Of a DNA stretch of 33,413 bases, positions 32,479 to 33,413 are shown piece by piece. The notes under the pieces are model-generated. The model saw only the letters and a program-made list of their open reading frames with translations, had not been told where the DNA came from and did not search any database. The stretch is taken from contig JBILKO010000017.1 of NCBI GenBank assembly GCA_044376615.1, positions 1 through 33,413 on the forward strand, written 5' to 3'. A program made the translations under genes and the position numbers. This DNA comes from CAISGS01 sp044376615. Its GTDB lineage: Bacteria > Pseudomonadota > Alphaproteobacteria > Caulobacterales > Caulobacteraceae. The first letter of the stretch is position 1. Each line of letters begins with the position of its first letter.

Positions 32479-33413
32479 GGTCTGGCCCCCTCACTGACTA
32501 AAAACTCAAAAATGGAATTGGGATCGACGGCCTCGGCGGTAAAGGCAGAGCCAATTGCTGTGGCCAATATAAAGGTCAGGTTTCCGCCTTTAGCCTTCTT
32601 GTCTTGCTGCATATGGGCAACCAGGCGCTTGGCCTCAAAAGGCATGCCCGGCAAGCCCTCAAGGCGCGTCGGCAGACCGCTCGCCGCAATGGCGCGTTCT
32701 GCCCGCACCGCATCCTGACCGCTACACAGCCCCTGGGCAGCCGAAAACCGAAAGGCCTGAGCGCAGCCGATGGCCACCGCCTCGCCGTGCAAGAGTTCGC
32801 CATCAAAGCCGATCTCGGCCTCAAGAGCATGGCCAAACGTATGACCAAGATTAAGCAAGGCTCGTCGACCGGCCTCGCGCTCGTCCTCAGCGACAATTTC
32901 AGCCTTCATTGCGACGCAGTGTGCCACGGCGTGTTGCAAGGCCTCTGACTGGCGCGACAAGACGGCAGCCGTATTGGCTTCAAGCCATTCGAAAAATGCT
33001 GCATCACCGAGCAGGCCGTATTTCAGCACCTCGGCAAAACCGGCCCGCATTTCGCGGTCAATGAGCGTATCCAAGACGCTAAGATCGGCCAGAACCAGGC
33101 GCGGCTGATGAAAGGCCCCGATCAGGTTCTTGCCCCTAGGCGTATCGATCGCTGTCTTGCCGCCAACCGAGGAGTCCACCTGCGCCAATAAGCTGGTCGG
33201 GATCTGCACAAAATCAATGCCGCGCTTATAGATGGCCGCAGCAAACCCGGCCAAGTCGCCAACCACCCCGCCGCCAAAGGCGACGACCAAGTCACCCCGG
33301 TCCAGGCCAAGCGCCAGCAATTGATCGCTCAAGGTCGCAAGGCCTTCAAAGCTTTTCGAGGCCTCGCCGGGCGGGACCGTGATCACATCGACCTTGAGGC
33401 CGCCAGCCGCCAG
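32475..33413 (-). CDS. aroB: 3-dehydroquinate synthase, 5' end cut by the window edge
   Basis: Second enzyme of the shikimate pathway: NAD- and metal-dependent cyclisation of DAHP to 3-dehydroquinate. The frame is open to the right edge, so the N-terminal part (about 60 residues) is missing; an internal GTG near 33386 is not the start. Visible: NAD-binding GGGVVGDLAGFAAAIYKRG, IPTSLLAQVDSSVGGKTAID, and metal ligands Glu in RAGFAEVLKYGLL, His in NLGHTFGHALEAE and His in LLHGEAVAIG. aroK normally lies upstream, outside the window. The stop overlaps the start of the CNNM gene (ATGA). Confidence 0.95.
   Translation of the reverse strand: MAAGGLKVDVITVPPGEASKSFEGLATLSDQLLALGLDRGDLVVAFGGGVVGDLAGFAAAIYKRGIDFVQIPTSLLAQVDSSVGGKTAIDTPRGKNLIGAFHQPRLVLADLSVLDTLIDREMRAGFAEVLKYGLLGDAAFFEWLEANTAAVLSRQSEALQHAVAHCVAMKAEIVAEDEREAGRRALLNLGHTFGHALEAEIGFDGELLHGEAVAIGCAQAFRFSAAQGLCSGQDAVRAERAIAASGLPTRLEGLPGMPFEAKRLVAHMQQDKKAKGGNLTFILATAIGSAFTAEAVDPNSIFEFLVSEGARP

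Noticed and set aside
1..33413. Search for tRNA or rRNA genes, CRISPR repeats, transposases, integrases, toxin-antitoxin or defence genes
   Set aside because: No regular repeat-spacer array, cloverleaf-like segment, or such protein was recognised on reading both strands by eye; short or divergent cases could be missed.

Overview
The window is a densely packed, GC-rich stretch of bacterial chromosome. It carries 28 well supported genes, one of them cut by the right edge, plus one speculative small ORF. No gap exceeds about 215 bases. I saw no tRNA or rRNA gene, CRISPR array, insertion sequence, integrase or phage gene. An alphaproteobacterium, probably near Caulobacterales/Hyphomonadaceae, fits best (inference). 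The reasons are the aroB - CNNM/CBS protein - BolA / J-domain protein - CobS neighbourhood, the HTH-citrate synthase beside a second citrate synthase, an ECF sigma operon with a periplasmic metal sensor, and promoters resembling the Caulobacter housekeeping consensus TTGACGS-N10-14-GCTANAWC.

Layout. 1-5.5 kb: threonine ammonia-lyase (ilvA), an FKBP prolyl-isomerase lipoprotein, a family 2 glycosyltransferase on the minus strand, glutamine-dependent NAD synthetase (nadE) and a small flavin-binding protein. 5.5-7.9 kb: two divergent citrate synthase paralogues, one with an N-terminal DNA-binding domain. 7.8-10.6 kb (minus): queG, a glutathione transferase and a CDF metal exporter. 10.7-12.9 kb: a secreted amidohydrolase divergent from uppP. 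12.9-16.1 kb: an M61 metallopeptidase, then a LysE-type exporter divergent from an Lrp/AsnC regulator over a nested palindrome. 16.2-20.4 kb: rpmI-rplT-pheS-pheT, with a terminator-like hairpin before pheS. 20.3-22.5 kb (minus): EF-hand protein, ECF sigma factor, anti-sigma-like membrane protein and CnrX-like periplasmic metal sensor. 22.6-27.4 kb (minus): a membrane hybrid histidine kinase and glnE. 27.5-33.4 kb: a methylase of the pseudaminic-acid-associated type, cobS, a secreted alpha/beta hydrolase, a J-domain protein divergent from bolA, a CNNM/CBS transporter-like protein and the 5'-truncated aroB.

How the genes work together. Most are housekeeping: translation (L35, L20, PheRS, queuosine), NAD, amino-acid and cobalamin biosynthesis, nitrogen control through GlnE, and envelope maintenance through UppP. 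Three units look self-contained and regulated. In the EF-hand/sigma/anti-sigma/sensor operon, the three regulatory genes are joined by ATGA stop-start overlaps. The citrate synthase pair shares a 79-bp divergent promoter region. The exporter/Lrp pair shares an almost concentric palindrome. The strongest candidate for an under-described system is the EF-hand operon: its first gene encodes a secreted protein with two pairs of EF-hands split by a His/Met-rich linker, and its last gene encodes a Cnr-type sensor.
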